From: an uncultured Paraburkholderia sp.
Lineage (GTDB): Bacteria; Pseudomonadota; Gammaproteobacteria; Burkholderiales; Burkholderiaceae
DNA: 64,000 nucleotides
Reading direction: 5' to 3'
Assembly: GCA_940747215.1 (NCBI GenBank)
Contig: CALNWS010000011.1
Coordinates: forward strand, 1 to 64,000
Shown in pieces: positions 10,945 to 21,402 of this stretch. Position 1 is the first letter of the stretch, and each line of letters begins with the position of its first letter. A program made the position numbers and the translations under genes. The notes under the pieces were generated by a model that saw nothing but the letters and a program-made list of their open reading frames with translations, had not been told where the DNA came from and did not search any database.

Positions 10945-11486
10945 CGATAACGCATACCGCGAAGCGAACGCACACGCACACACAGGCTCACCACGCGAAG
11001 TTTCAACGCGGCGTCGTATTGCCCATCGTTTTACTGATCTCGGCGATGGTGCTCGCGACGTCGGCCGCGTGGTTCGAAACGTCACTGGCGGCAGGGCGCG
11101 ACGCGGCCAACGTGCGTGACTATCTGCAGGCTTTCCATGCGGCAGATTCAGCACTGAATGCGTGCGCGCGAAACGTCATAACAGCGGAGAGTGGCGATTC
11201 GAAGCAGCCGCTGCTCGCCGTGCAACCTGCGCAGTGGAAAGTCGAAAGTGCTTTCGAAACGGGAGCGACGGCACCATTCGCTCAGTGGCCGGGTTCCGTG
11301 CGCGCACCGCAATGTCTGATCGAGCCGTGGCGACTCGCGAGTCGCGCCAATGCGCAAGCTTATCTGCTCACTGCGCGTGGGTTCGGGCGGTCCAAGGATT
11401 CTCAGGTGTGGCTACAACTGGAACTGGTGATCGAAAACGGAACGTCCGAGCGGCATTGGCGCCGTGTCGCGGCGCGGCCATTCTGA
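10941..11486 (+). CDS. pilX: minor pilin PilX-like
   Basis: The GTG start at 10941 is preceded by GGAGG and overlaps the ancestral pilW stop (GTGA). The 181-codon frame is unbroken. An N-terminal His/Thr-rich stretch is followed by RGVVLPIVLLISAMVLATSA, the hydrophobic helix typical of PilX/PilX_N proteins, and SALNACARNV. It is now also in frame with the 3' part of pilW. Because its operon partners are dead, it probably has no working pilus to join. Confidence 0.6.
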   Translation: MTITHTAKRTHTHTQAHHAKFQRGVVLPIVLLISAMVLATSAAWFETSLAAGRDAANVRDYLQAFHAADSALNACARNVITAESGDSKQPLLAVQPAQWKVESAFETGATAPFAQWPGSVRAPQCLIEPWRLASRANAQAYLLTARGFGRSKDSQVWLQLELVIENGTSERHWRRVAARPF

Positions 11487-11499
11487 CGGGGGAGGTGTC

Positions 11500-11940
11500 G
11501 TGACAAGAACGTATCTGGCAGCTTTCACGTTGCTCGAACTGGTGATAACGCTCGCCATCGTCGCCACGCTTGCGGTTTTTGCGGTGCCAACGTATCGCAG
11601 CCACATCGCGCGGACTCATCGCATCGACGCGGCTGCTGCGATTCATCGCGCAGCGCAGTTCATCGAAGGAGCATCGAGCGATAACGCCACTGCGTTGCCG
11701 ACTCTGCCGCCCGGTCTGGACTAGGCGCCTCAACTTAGTTCGGCGATTTATCGGCTGCGCGTGCTGCCGTCGGACGATACGAACGGCGGCTATTCAATCG
11801 AGGCCGCGCCGATGGAGTCCGGTCCGGCGCGGGACGACATGTGCGGTGTCTTTACACTCGATGCCACAGGATTGCGCGGGAATAGAAGTGCAGGAGGCAG
11901 CGCCGCGCTCAACAGCAACGACTGCTGGAATACGAGCTAG
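11500..11940 (+). pseudogene. pilE: type IV pilin PilE-like, nonsense mutation
   Basis: The GTG at 11500 follows GGGGGAGG. The leader VTRTYLAAFTLLELVITLAI is a class III pilin signal. The frame meets TAG at 11722-11724 (PPGLD then stop, then APQLSSAIYRLRV) and continues unbroken to NDCWNTS at 11940. A Gln codon CAG changed to TAG explains it. The downstream half keeps the two C-terminal cysteines of the pilin disulphide loop (DDMC and NDCW). Total ancestral length 146 residues, normal for a minor pilin. Confidence 0.75.
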
Positions 11941-11942
11941 AG

Positions 11943-12443
11943 TCAGCCAGCGCCATCAACCGGATCGGCGGTGCTCGCAGCCGTCGCAGCCGCAGCGCTC
12001 TTCGCCGCAGAATCGTTCTTCATCTGTTGCCAGATTCGATACCCTTCCCATCCGGCGAGTGCGAGGCTGCCCCATTTGAGTGCGGGCTTTGCACCGGCTG
12101 CAACCGTCGCACGCAACGGTTTGGTAAGCACCATGGAAACCACTGAACTGATGAGCGGATATTGTTTCAGCAGAACGCCGAAGTTACCCGCATTCAGAAA
12201 GTTGCTTTTGCCGCCGCGGCTACCCGCGCGAACGGCCGCGAAACCCGGTACGATTAATTTGAGCCAGCTGAAATGCGTCACGGCTTCGCGCAGTTCGATG
12301 GTGGCTTGCGCAAGCTCCATGCGTTCCACGTCGGCGCGCACGAGCAGCAGCTCCTTGCGCAACGCCCGCAGGTGAGGCGCGCTCAGGTCCTTCGCCGTAT
12401 GGCGCTTGTTTCGGAAGGCGGTGTCGTGATTCGGATGGCTCAT
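11943..12443 (-). CDS. conserved hypothetical protein of the yqjD-yqjE cluster
   Basis: Intact 166-codon frame starting MSHPNHDTAFRNKRHTAKD. It has a charged helical N-terminal half, a basic/glycine patch (RAGSRGGKSNFL) and a hydrophobic C-terminal half, ending in an Ala-rich tail. It is the third gene of an operon with the holin-like and DUF883 proteins, in the position of yqjK-type genes. Probably a small membrane-associated protein; its activity is unknown. Confidence 0.75.
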   Translation of the reverse strand: MSHPNHDTAFRNKRHTAKDLSAPHLRALRKELLLVRADVERMELAQATIELREAVTHFSWLKLIVPGFAAVRAGSRGGKSNFLNAGNFGVLLKQYPLISSVVSMVLTKPLRATVAAGAKPALKWGSLALAGWEGYRIWQQMKNDSAAKSAAAATAASTADPVDGAG

Positions 12444-12486
12444 GGCGTGTCGGCTTCAGTATCGGCTACGGAGAGAGTGGGATGCA

Positions 12487-12870
12487 TCACCGCTTGCGAA
12501 ATGCATCGCGGTCCTTCTCGAACTCGGCGACCGTTGCTTCGAACACCATCGGCGCATTACGCAAGCCACTGCGCGCTTTCAACGCGCAAGCGATTCCTGC
12601 GATGGCATAGACAGCGGTAATGCCGGCGAGCGCCTGCCAGCGATACGTGTCCCATAATGCGATGGCGATGAGTGCGGTGAAAGCGATGAGCGCCATGGTG
12701 GCGAGCATCATTGCGGCGAGGCCGAGAAACAGCACGCCAAGCAGACGGTCTTTCTCTTCGGCGAGTTCGATACCCACCAGTTCGAGCCGCGTTTGCAGAA
12801 TGGCAAACACGGAACCGATGATCCGGCGCAATGGACTATGTTCTCCGCGCTGCGTTTGAGTGTCGATCAT
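12487..12870 (-). CDS. yqjE: phage holin-like membrane protein, YqjE family
   Basis: Intact 127-codon protein. A conserved N-terminal amphipathic helix (ILQTRLELVGIELAEEKDRL) precedes two transmembrane segments (LFLGLAAMMLATMALIAFTA and the one around ALAGITAVYAIAGIACAL). This is the YqjE/Phage_holin_3_6 pattern; these are ordinary inner-membrane proteins, not prophage genes. Second gene of the operon. Confidence 0.85.
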   Translation of the reverse strand: MIDTQTQRGEHSPLRRIIGSVFAILQTRLELVGIELAEEKDRLLGVLFLGLAAMMLATMALIAFTALIAIALWDTYRWQALAGITAVYAIAGIACALKARSGLRNAPMVFEATVAEFEKDRDAFRKR

Positions 12871-13004
12871 AACTGTAGGCGTTGCGCGTGAAGACTGACT
12901 GGCGCGCGTACTACCCGCAGGCTAAACTGCGTGTACGACATACGCGCCAAGATAAGCGGACCAGCTGGCTGCGCTGGTCAACTCGATTTATCAGCGCCTC
13001 ACCC

Positions 13005-13038
13005 TAAAGCTCCGCTCGATGTAAAGCTCCGCTCGATG
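13005..13038. repeat. 17-bp perfect tandem duplication
   Basis: TAAAGCTCCGCTCGATG occurs twice (13005-13021, 13022-13038) in the spacer just 3' of the DUF883 gene. Confidence 0.96.
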
Positions 13039-13069
13039 CTGCTGAAGAATCGGCAGCGATCTGAAGTGA

Positions 13070-13372
13070 TTACTTGCGGTTGATCAGCAGCCCGAGCAAC
13101 ACACCGGTGCCTGCGGCGATACCGATGGAAGCCCAAGGATGTTCGTGCACGTAGTCGTCGGTAGCGCGGGCCGCTTTCTTGCCTTTCTCGACCACCACGA
13201 CCTGAACGTCAGCCGCTTTTTCCTTGGCTTGCTTCAGACGCGTAAGCGCTGTTTCGCGCAGCTCGGAAGCTCGCTCGCCAGTGGCGCTCGCGGCCTGTTT
13301 CAGCAAATCTTCTGCGTCCGCGAGAACGGTTTTGATATCCGACATCAATCTCTCCTTGTTGATTTCCGACAT
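13070..13372 (-). CDS. yqjD: DUF883 family protein, ElaB/YqjD type
   Basis: Intact 100-codon protein starting MSEINKERLMSDIKTVLADA with GGAG upstream. The helical, Lys/Ala/Glu-rich body ends in the C-terminal membrane anchor HPWASIGIAAGTGVLLGLL, which is characteristic. YqjD/ElaB proteins of enteric bacteria sit at the inner membrane and can bind ribosomes; the role here is inferred from family. First gene of the operon. Confidence 0.9.
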   Translation of the reverse strand: MSEINKERLMSDIKTVLADAEDLLKQAASATGERASELRETALTRLKQAKEKAADVQVVVVEKGKKAARATDDYVHEHPWASIGIAAGTGVLLGLLINRK

Positions 13373-13711
13373 TGACAGCTCCCTTCGTTTCACGCCACGC
13401 GTGAATCGTAACCAAAGAAACGGCCGCTGGCGAGCTTGGTGCCCGGTTCATTCAAACGGGCGCATGAACCGTTCCCGGTTATGGCGCGCCTAGAAACTTC
13501 GCGTCTGCAAGGACTGTGAAGGCAAGGTTTGCCTAAGATGGAGTTGGTCTGTCCCGCAAAGTTTCCCTCAAATCGGTGAAAATTACAAAAACACATAAAG
13601 TAGTGACGCGAAGTTCGTTCGTCATGGTCCGATGCTCTCGTGTGCTTTATCGTTGTGGGCGTGGCGAGCGGAAGCTCGCGCCGAATTTCCGAACACTAAA
13701 GGAGATGCACA
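13373..13711. other. divergent intergenic region
   Basis: About 340 bp between yqjD and the peroxiredoxin remnant. The only clear signal is the ribosome site AAGGAGATG just ahead of 13712; no operator was recognised. Confidence 0.5.
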
Positions 13712-14347
13712 ATGAGTCTACGTTTTGGCGATATCGCGCCGGATTTCGAGCAGGAATCGAGTGTTGGCCGGATCAAATTCCATGACTGGCTGGGCGCCAG
13801 TTGGGGCGTGCTGTTTTCGCATCCCGCCGACTTCACGCCGGTCTACACGACCGAGCTCGGTCTCACGGCGAAGCTCGCGGACGTATTCGAAAAGCGCAAT
13901 GTGAAGACGATCGCGTTGTCGGTCGACAGCGCCGAGTCGCACAAGGAATGGATCAAGGACATCAACGAAACGCAGGCTGCGAGCGTCGGCTTTCCGATTC
14001 TGGCCGACGGCGACCGCAAGGTGGCCGAGCTGTACGACATGATTCATCCGAACGCGAACGAAACGTTGACGGTGCGCTCGCTGTTCGTGACCGATCCGAA
14101 GAAGGTGCGCCTCATCATCACGTATCCGGCAAGCACCGGCCGCAATTTCGACGAAGTGCTGCGCGTGATCGACTCGCTTCAACTCACCGACAACCACTTG
14201 GTCGCAACGCTTGGCAACTAGAGGCAGGGCGACGATGTGGTGATCGTGCCGTCGCTGAAAGACGAGGAAGTGATCAAGCAGAAATTCCCGAAGGGTTATA
14301 AGGCGCTGCGTCCGTATCTGCGCATGACGCCGCAGCCGAACAAGTAA
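13712..14347 (+). pseudogene. 1-Cys peroxiredoxin, catalytic cysteine replaced and amber stop
   Basis: The reading frame is that of a Prx6-type peroxiredoxin (MSLRFGDIAPDFEQESS, GVLFSHPADFTPV). These enzymes reduce peroxides with one peroxidatic Cys in the motif PVCT. Here codon 45 is TAC (13844-13846), giving PVYTTE, so the catalytic Cys is Tyr. A TAG at 14219-14221 interrupts LVATLGN/RQGDDVV, where the family has Trp. Past it the frame stays open to RMTPQPNK at 14347, the normal 211-codon length. No indel is present. Two independent G:C to A:T changes therefore inactivate it. Confidence 0.92.
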
Positions 14348-14391
14348 GCCACTCCCTCTGCACCTGCATCGTTTTCACGATGCACGAACTA

Positions 14392-14421
14392 AAAAGGCCG
14401 GTTCGCGAGAACCGGCCTTTT
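14392..14421. terminator. strong bidirectional intrinsic terminator
   Basis: A perfect 13-bp stem (AAAAGGCCGGTTC and its complement) around a GCGA loop, with T runs on both sides. It lies between the peroxiredoxin remnant (+) and the gcdH remnant (-). Confidence 0.92.
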
Positions 14422-14459
14422 GTTTTGCCTTTGCCCCTGCCTCAGGAAGCATCAGCGCA

Positions 14460-15545
<1,086 letters not shown>

Positions 15546-15628
15546 AGCGACGGGTATCGCGTGGGATTCGGCACGTGCGCCAGATCGTGCCGGCGTCGAA
15601 ATGATGCGCTGAGTTGAAGTTAAGAAAC

Positions 15629-15660
15629 GGGGAGACTGGCGATGCCGGTCTCCCCATTTT
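15629..15660 (+). terminator. intrinsic terminator after fahA
   Basis: GGGGAGACTGGC and GCCGGTCTCCCC form a 12-bp stem with one G-U pair, loop GAT, followed by ATTTT. It lies between convergent genes. Confidence 0.85.
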
Positions 15661-15676
15661 GCTTTTTGCCGGCTGT

Positions 15677-16844
15677 TCAACCGGCCGTCGTAGTAAAAGG
15701 CGCGCGGCGTTTTTCCCACCACACCGCCACCAGAAACGCGAGGGCCGCGGCGAGCAGCACGGCTACCATCGAATCGTGGCCGACGCTTTTCATCAGCGCG
15801 CCCGCCACGAGCGGGCCGCCGAAGCTCGCCGCGTTCCACGAGGCGCCGACCAGCGAACTCGCCGACACCAGCGCCACGCCGCGAAAGCGTTCGCCGCACG
15901 CGACGAGCGAGAGCGGCGAGAGCGTATAGATCGCGCCCGCCGCGGCGCCAAGCACGTACAGCAGCGGCCACAGCCACGGCGACGCGATCAGCCAGGGCAG
16001 AAGCGGCAACAGCATCACTACGGCCACGCCGCAGCCGATATGCACGCGTTCGCGGCCGAGACGATCCGCGAGCCAGCCGATCGGAAACTGCATCGTTGTG
16101 TCGCCGAGTAGCAGCGCCGACGCGAACAGCACGGCGACTTCGCTCGATATGCCGTGCGACATCGCGAAGAGCGGCAGCAATGAAAGCGCGATCGTATCGA
16201 AGAGCGCGAAGAAGCCGGTCGATGACGAGCGCCGGCATCTGTGGGAGCACGCGGCGCCAACCGCCGTGCTCGGCGTGTTCGTCACCGGATGCGGGCGGCG
16301 TCGAACGGATCGCGGCGAGCATCGGCAAGGCGAGCAGGAAGATCGCGCCGCAGATCAGGAAGCGCCAGTGCGTGAAGCCCGCGATCTGGCTCACCAGCAC
16401 CGGACCGGCCATCTGGAACAGCGTGAAGTGGGTGGCGTAAATGGCGACGACGCGCCCGCGTGTGGCGTCGTCGGCGAGTTCGTTGACCCACGCCTCGCCG
16501 ATCGTGAAGAGCAGCATCAGCGCCGCGCCGCACAGCACGCGCAGCACGGCCCACAGCCACAGATTCGACGTGGCCTGCATCAGCGCCGTGGCGACGGCGA
16601 CCACGAGTACGGCACCGACGATCACCGCTCGGCCGCCGAAGCGCAACGCGATCCAGCCGGTGAGCGGCACGACCACGAGGCCGCCGCCCGCCTGAACGGC
16701 CGTCAGCAGACCGACCACGTCGGTGCCGTAGCCGGCTTGCGTCAGTGCGAGCGAAGTGAGCGGGAGCGTCGCGCCGCTGCCGAGTCCTACGACGGCGACG
16801 CTAAGAATCAGAGCGAGGAAATCGCGAGTGAAGATGACTTTCAT
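15677..16844 (-). pseudogene. MFS transporter, frameshifted
   Basis: The N-terminal half (start MKVIFTRDFLALILSVAVVG at 16844) shows six membrane helices with the loop motif LTGWIALRFGGRA, then QMPALVI near 16220. There the frame is lost, and the C-terminal half (TGFFALFDTIALSLLPLFAM to KRRAPFTTTAG) lies in another frame. Joined, they give about 390 residues and 12 helices, the size of a drug/sugar-type MFS permease. Substrate cannot be inferred. An indel near 16220 is the only clear lesion, so decay is recent. Confidence 0.8.
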
Positions 16845-16924
16845 CGGCGGAGATGCTACTACGGCCGGGTGTCACGCGCACCCTCACGCGGGTGCGCTTC
16901 GAGTCCAGCGGTGTTCGAACGAGA

Positions 16925-18062
16925 TCAGCCTGCGACGGCCATGCGCCGCTCGATAGACACCGACCACAGTGTCAGCACGAGCGCGCCGATCGACAGCGCC
17001 ACGCCGACCCACGGCAGAGACGTGAGCGGCAATTCCGCGCCGATCGCCATGCCGCCCAGCCACGCGCCCGTCGCGTTGCCGAGGCTGAACGCGCCTTGAT
17101 TGAGCGTGGACGCCAGATTCGGTGCATGGCTCGCGCGGTCGACGATCAGCATCTGCAGCGGTGGCACGATCGCGAAGGCGAGGATGTCTCACACGAAGAT
17201 CGTGATCATCGTGGGGATTTCCGAGTGCATCGTGCCCGCGAACACCGCGAGTATCACGACGATCGCGAGCAGGAATGCCACGAGCGACGGCATGAGCCAC
17301 CAGTCCGCGAGCTTGCCGCCAATCGTGCTGCCCACCGTGAGGCCGAGGCCGAACAGCAGCACGAGTATGACGGCATGCGGCGTGAAGCCCGTGACATCTT
17401 CGAGAATCGGCGTGATGTAGGTAAAAGTGGAGAAGAGGCTTGCGGAGGCGAGCACACTGATGCCGAGCACCATCAGCACTTGCGGATTCTTCAGCACGCT
17501 GAATTCGCGGACGAGGCTCGCCTTCTGCATCTCGATCTTCGCCGGCAGACACGCGGCGAGCGCCGCCGCAGCCAGCACGCCGATGCCGGTGACGGCCCAG
17601 AACGTCGCGCGCCAGCTCACCCCCTGGCCGAGCACGTTGGCGAGCGTCAGGCCCGTGAACATCAGCGCGATGGCTTGCGCACGGCGATTCGGTGCGACGA
17701 GCCCCGCCGCCACGACCGAACCGATGCCGAAGAACGCGCCGTTACAGAACGCGGTGACGATGCGCGCGGCCATCAGGATCGCATAATTCGGTGCAATCGC
17801 GCACAGCAGATTGCCGACGATGAACACGCCGATCAGGCTCATCAATGCCTTCTTGCGCGGCATGTTGGCAACGGCGATGGCGACGATAGGCGTGCCGATC
17901 GTGACGCCGAGCGCATGGGCCGACACCAGCATCCCGGCGGCCGGAATGGAGACGTACAGATCGCGCGCGACATCGGGCAGCAGCCCCATGATCACGAATT
18001 CGGTGGTACCGATTCCAAAAGCGGCAACGGCAACGGCAAGGGCGAGCAAGGGTAAGGGGCAT
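16925..18062 (-). pseudogene. MFS efflux protein (AraJ/YdhP type), nonsense mutation
   Basis: The main frame runs LALAVAVAAFGIGTTEF, VIMGLLPDVARDLYVSIP and a series of helices to MITIFV, where TGA (17189-17191) intervenes. The same frame continues DILAFAIVPPLQMLIVDRAS to the end at 16925. TGG to TGA (Trp) explains it. The ATG at 18062 is out of frame with the body by one base in a C run, so the start is probably also shifted. The FGIGTTEFVIMGLLP signature is typical of the DHA1 inner-membrane transporters AraJ/YdhP. Confidence 0.85.
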
Positions 18063-18113
18063 GGTGACGGTGCGTGATTCGTGATTCAGCGCGGCGGGAA
18101 GCGTCGCGCGTGG

Positions 18114-18152
18114 CAGGCGCATGCGTTTTCGCCCCGAAAACGCATGCGCCTG
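18114..18152. repeat. perfect 18-bp inverted repeat with 3-nt loop
   Basis: CAGGCGCATGCGTTTTCG, CCC, then the exact reverse complement (18135-18152). There is no T tail on either strand. It lies between the MFS start (18062) and the crotonase stop (18273), both minus strand. It may stop or protect the crotonase transcript, or be an interspersed palindromic element. Confidence 0.9.
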
Positions 18153-18272
18153 ACAAAGGATAAACAGCAAGGAATTCTACCTAAGTCAATTCTTACGTGC
18201 TGTATGTCAAAAGCCTTGTTGTTTTTTCTGAAAGTTTTCAGGCCTGCGCGCGGCACGCCGGCTGGTATTCAA

Positions 18273-19100
18273 TCAATGACGTTTTTCGTCGTTGGGAAGG
18301 ATCGTCTCGCCGTGACGTCCGGCGCCTGCCGCAAAGCGCGCGGCGCCCGCCACACCTTCTGCGAACACGGCCTGATAGCCGCCCGCGCCTTCCCGTCTGA
18401 GTGTTTCGGCGAAATCTTCGAGCGTGCTGTTTTCTCGCGCGGAGCGCCGGTCGGCGAGCAATGCCGCCTGCGGAAACGCGGCGAGCTGCGCGGCAAGTTG
18501 CTCGGCGGCCTCACATGCCGCGCCTTTCGGCACGATGCGATTGGCGAGTCCGAACGCAAGCGCTTCCTGCGCACTCACGGCGCGACCGGTAAAGATCAGA
18601 TCGAGCGCACACGACAAACCCATCAGACGTGGCAAGCGGACCGCGCCGCCGTCGATCAGCGGAGTACCTACGCGCCGGCAGAACACGCCGAGCACCGCAT
18701 CTTCCTCGACGACGCGCAGATCGCACATCGCCGCGAGTTCCAGACCGCCCGCGACCGGGTAGCCTGCAATCGCCGCGATCACCGGTTTGCTGAAGCTCAT
18801 GTGCGTCGGGCCCATCGGACCCGGGCCGCCGCCGTCGGCGTGCAACTCGTTGCGGCGCGCATCGTCATTGAGCGCGCTCAGGTCCACGCTCGCGCAAAAG
18901 TGTCCACCCGCACCGAACAGTACGACCGCGCGCAACGCGGGTTGCGCTTCGAAATGGACGAACGCGTCAATGAGCGCCTCGGCAACCTCGCGGTCCACGG
19001 CATTACGCCGCTCGGGCCTCTCAAGGACGATCGTTGCCACGCCGTTATCCTCATTAGCTTCGATGCGCACATAGTGGTTCAAATTTTGCGTGGCTATCAT
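18273..19100 (-). CDS. enoyl-CoA hydratase/isomerase family protein (crotonase fold)
   Basis: Intact 275-codon frame. The ATG at 19100 (MIATQNLNHYVRIEANEDN) follows GAGGAG; a longer in-frame start is rejected. Crotonase landmarks are VLERPERRNAVDREVAEAL, the oxyanion segment GAGGHFCASVDL and AAIAGYPVAGGLELA. These enzymes act on acyl-CoA thioesters, but the exact substrate cannot be told. No mutation is evident. It stands alone between broken genes and may be a gene still awaiting decay. Confidence 0.88.
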   Translation of the reverse strand: MIATQNLNHYVRIEANEDNGVATIVLERPERRNAVDREVAEALIDAFVHFEAQPALRAVVLFGAGGHFCASVDLSALNDDARRNELHADGGGPGPMGPTHMSFSKPVIAAIAGYPVAGGLELAAMCDLRVVEEDAVLGVFCRRVGTPLIDGGAVRLPRLMGLSCALDLIFTGRAVSAQEALAFGLANRIVPKGAACEAAEQLAAQLAAFPQAALLADRRSARENSTLEDFAETLRREGAGGYQAVFAEGVAGAARFAAGAGRHGETILPNDEKRH

Positions 19101-19205
19101 CGTTGAGCTCCTCAGGGGTTCAGCGTCCGTCCGTTTAGTCTCAGTGTGTGTAGACGGGCGCTCGTCCAGCCTATTCATGCAGCGCAATTAATACAGTGGC
19201 TTGTC

Positions 19206-19804
19206 ATGCTTCTTACACACTCGGCTCGTAGCGTTCTTCTAACTCGCTGGCGTCTCGCTGCCGGCTTATCGAGCCTGCCTTTGTCCTTGTCCAGTTCTTC
19301 GCCTGTTCCCGCGCCGGCTTGTGCCGAAACGGTCTGGCTCGTGCCTTTGCATGAGCATTCATGGTACGATCATGTGCGACTCAAACACGTCTTCGTTCTT
19401 CGTGACGGACGGCACACGGCACCAGGTCGTTCTCGTCGGCGCGCGCAAACTCCTCCTTTGCGCCGATCGCGACAACACCGATTACGTGCTGAAGCCCGTT
19501 GTCGAATGGTACTCGGGCAAGACGCGTGGCATCCGCGAGTTTCTGGACCCCGACAATCCACGTGTGCCGCAAGATGCCTTACGTCACGATTTCGACGCGC
19601 CGTGCGCCGGGATTGCTGGGTTGGCTGGGCGTGGAACGCGAAGGTGTGGTGGCGTTTCGCAACAGACAACACCGGGCGCGCTATCTCGCCGATGCCGACG
19701 CGCGCTGGTTCCCGGTGGAATTGCACGAGCGCAAAGCGGCGCTGCTGCGCGAAATGTGTGGCGCCGCCGACGACGCCCGCAGGCGATCAGCTCCACCACG
19801 CTGA
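19206..19804 (+). pseudogene. ParB-like / plasmid-fertility-inhibition-like protein, frameshifted
   Basis: Three frames join into one protein: EHSWYDHVRLKHVFVLRDGR (about 19340-19400), VVLVGARKLLLCADRDNTDY to FLDPDNPRVPQ (about 19420-19570), and MPYVTISTRRAPGLLGWLG with VVAFRNRQHRARYLADAD and WFPVEL (about 19570-19790). The last part has the R-[DNG]-x-[HR]-R-x-R-x pattern of ParB-like proteins and resembles a Burkholderia family annotated as plasmid fertility inhibition factor; that name is a recollection. Two frameshifts are needed, and the 3' end runs into the truncated end of ldhA. Confidence 0.45.
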
Positions 19805-19820
19805 CGAACATCGGCAAAGC

Positions 19821-20623
19821 CTAAGCTTTTAGCAGCGGCAGGTTCGAATGGTCTTCGAAAAAGAGGCCGCCTTCCTCCTCATAGATATCCAGACCGAGAT
19901 TGCCGAGTTGGCCGTCTTTCAACTCGTCGATCAACGCATTGCTTTCGACGAGGCCGCCGCGCCCCGTGTTGTGTTGATCAGCATCGCGCCGCGCTTCATT
20001 CGGGCGAGCGCGGTGCCGTCGATCAGATGATAGGTAGCCGGCACGAGCGGACCGTGCAGGCTTACGATGTCGGACTCCGCAAGCAGCGTATCGAGCGGCA
20101 CGTAGCGCGCGCCGAGCGCGAGCAGATCGTCGGCGGGTGTGCCCGGATCGTGCGCGAGGATCTGCATGCCGAAACCGGCCATGATGCGGCCGAACACGCG
20201 GCCAATCATGCCTGTGCCGATCACGCCCACGGTCTTGCCGTGCAGATCGAAGCCAAGCAGCCCGTTCAGTGAAAAATCCCCTTCGCGCGTACGGGCGACG
20301 GCGCGCGGCAAGCGCCGGTTTAGCGCGAGGATCAGACCGACCGCGGTGACGCCAAGTCTCTCCGCTGCGGCGAGGTCGACGTGATTGAAGCCCGCCGAGC
20401 GCAACGCGATCATGCGCGTGTTGCCCGCATGAAGCCACTCCAGCACCGCGGCGTCCACTTGATCGTTGATGAAAGGGCACACCACGTCGTAGCCCTGCGC
20501 GAGGATCGCGGTTTCACTGTCGAGATGCGACTCCTGAAAGTGCACGTCGTAGCCGTGCTTCGCGTTGGCCTCGGTGAATGTGTCGCTGTCGTACTGACGA
20601 GTGCTGAACAGTATCATGCGCAT
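19821..20623 (-). pseudogene. ldhA: D-lactate dehydrogenase-type 2-hydroxyacid dehydrogenase, internal deletion and truncated
   Basis: NAD-dependent D-2-hydroxyacid dehydrogenase; start MRMILFSTRQYDSDTF at 20623. The NAD-binding motif VGVIGTGMIGRVFGR is intact. Between AERLGVT and AVGLILALNRR about 16 residues normally present (the VARVPAYSPHAVAEHT region) are missing in frame. The usual SLHCPL reads SLHGPL. The NTGRGG motif is split by a frameshift (NTTRGA then GRGGLVESNALIDEL). The frame ends at NLPLLKA near 19821, well before the catalytic His of the family (AHQAFFT). The 3' part has been deleted. Confidence 0.88.
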
Positions 20624-21402
20624 GGCGGACTCCCGAAAAGGCATGCCGGTAGGGTGAATATATAGGCGCGGTAGGCAGGTTGAAAACCAGTATAGGGAGA
20701 AGGTTTCGGCAATACATGTATTGTCCGGATGCGCATTGTCCGGGATCGTCTTTGCTGCAAAGTAGAGCGTGTAACTATTCAAAATATGATTGACAGCTTC
20801 GTCGATCTACCATATCAATTAAAAAGCAGTTTAAGAAAATGCATGTTCAGTCATGCGTAAGAAAAAATCGGCCATCGGCAGAGCAGGTCTTTTTCAGGGC
20901 GTAGGATAACTTCGCGAGGAAAGAGTGACCGTCACGTTATTACACGAGCATTTCCGTATTGCTGCCCATTTGCGGCAGATCTTGGGCGCAGTTCTCGTCA
21001 CCTCACTGCCATAAAGCTTTTCGAAGCAATTTTGCATGCTGCGTGCGTATTATCGCGGACTTGTTTTCGCCCGCTAAAAGCCGTGTTGTCCCGATGTTCT
21101 CGTTGCTCTGTTCCGGCTTGAACGAACGTTTTTCAGTGTTTTCAGTTGTCTGCTAAAAATCGTCGATAGCCGATCGCCGTGTCGCGCTTTTTATTTTCGC
21201 GCCGGGATTTTCCGGCGATCCGCAGGTTTCGCCATTATCGGACGCTGCCGGGGTTATGGCCTGCTCTTCGTCGTCGATTTCGTTCCACTGTTCAACGCCG
21301 CGCCAGATTTCCAGCATCGCGCTTCATTCGACTCGCTTCAACCGCTTCACACAAAGGCAGTCGAACCGTACTCAGCATCGCCAACCATTCAGTGAGGGCA
21401 CG
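20624..21402. other. long intergenic region, nothing recognised
   Basis: About 780 bp between the divergent ldhA and aspT remnants, somewhat AT-rich near 20770-20880. No gene, RNA or clear operator was seen. Confidence 0.5.

Noticed and set aside
12487-12870. Prophage marker because of the phage-holin-like family name
   Set aside because: It is the chromosomal yqjE-type gene in its usual operon with the DUF883 protein; no other phage genes are near.
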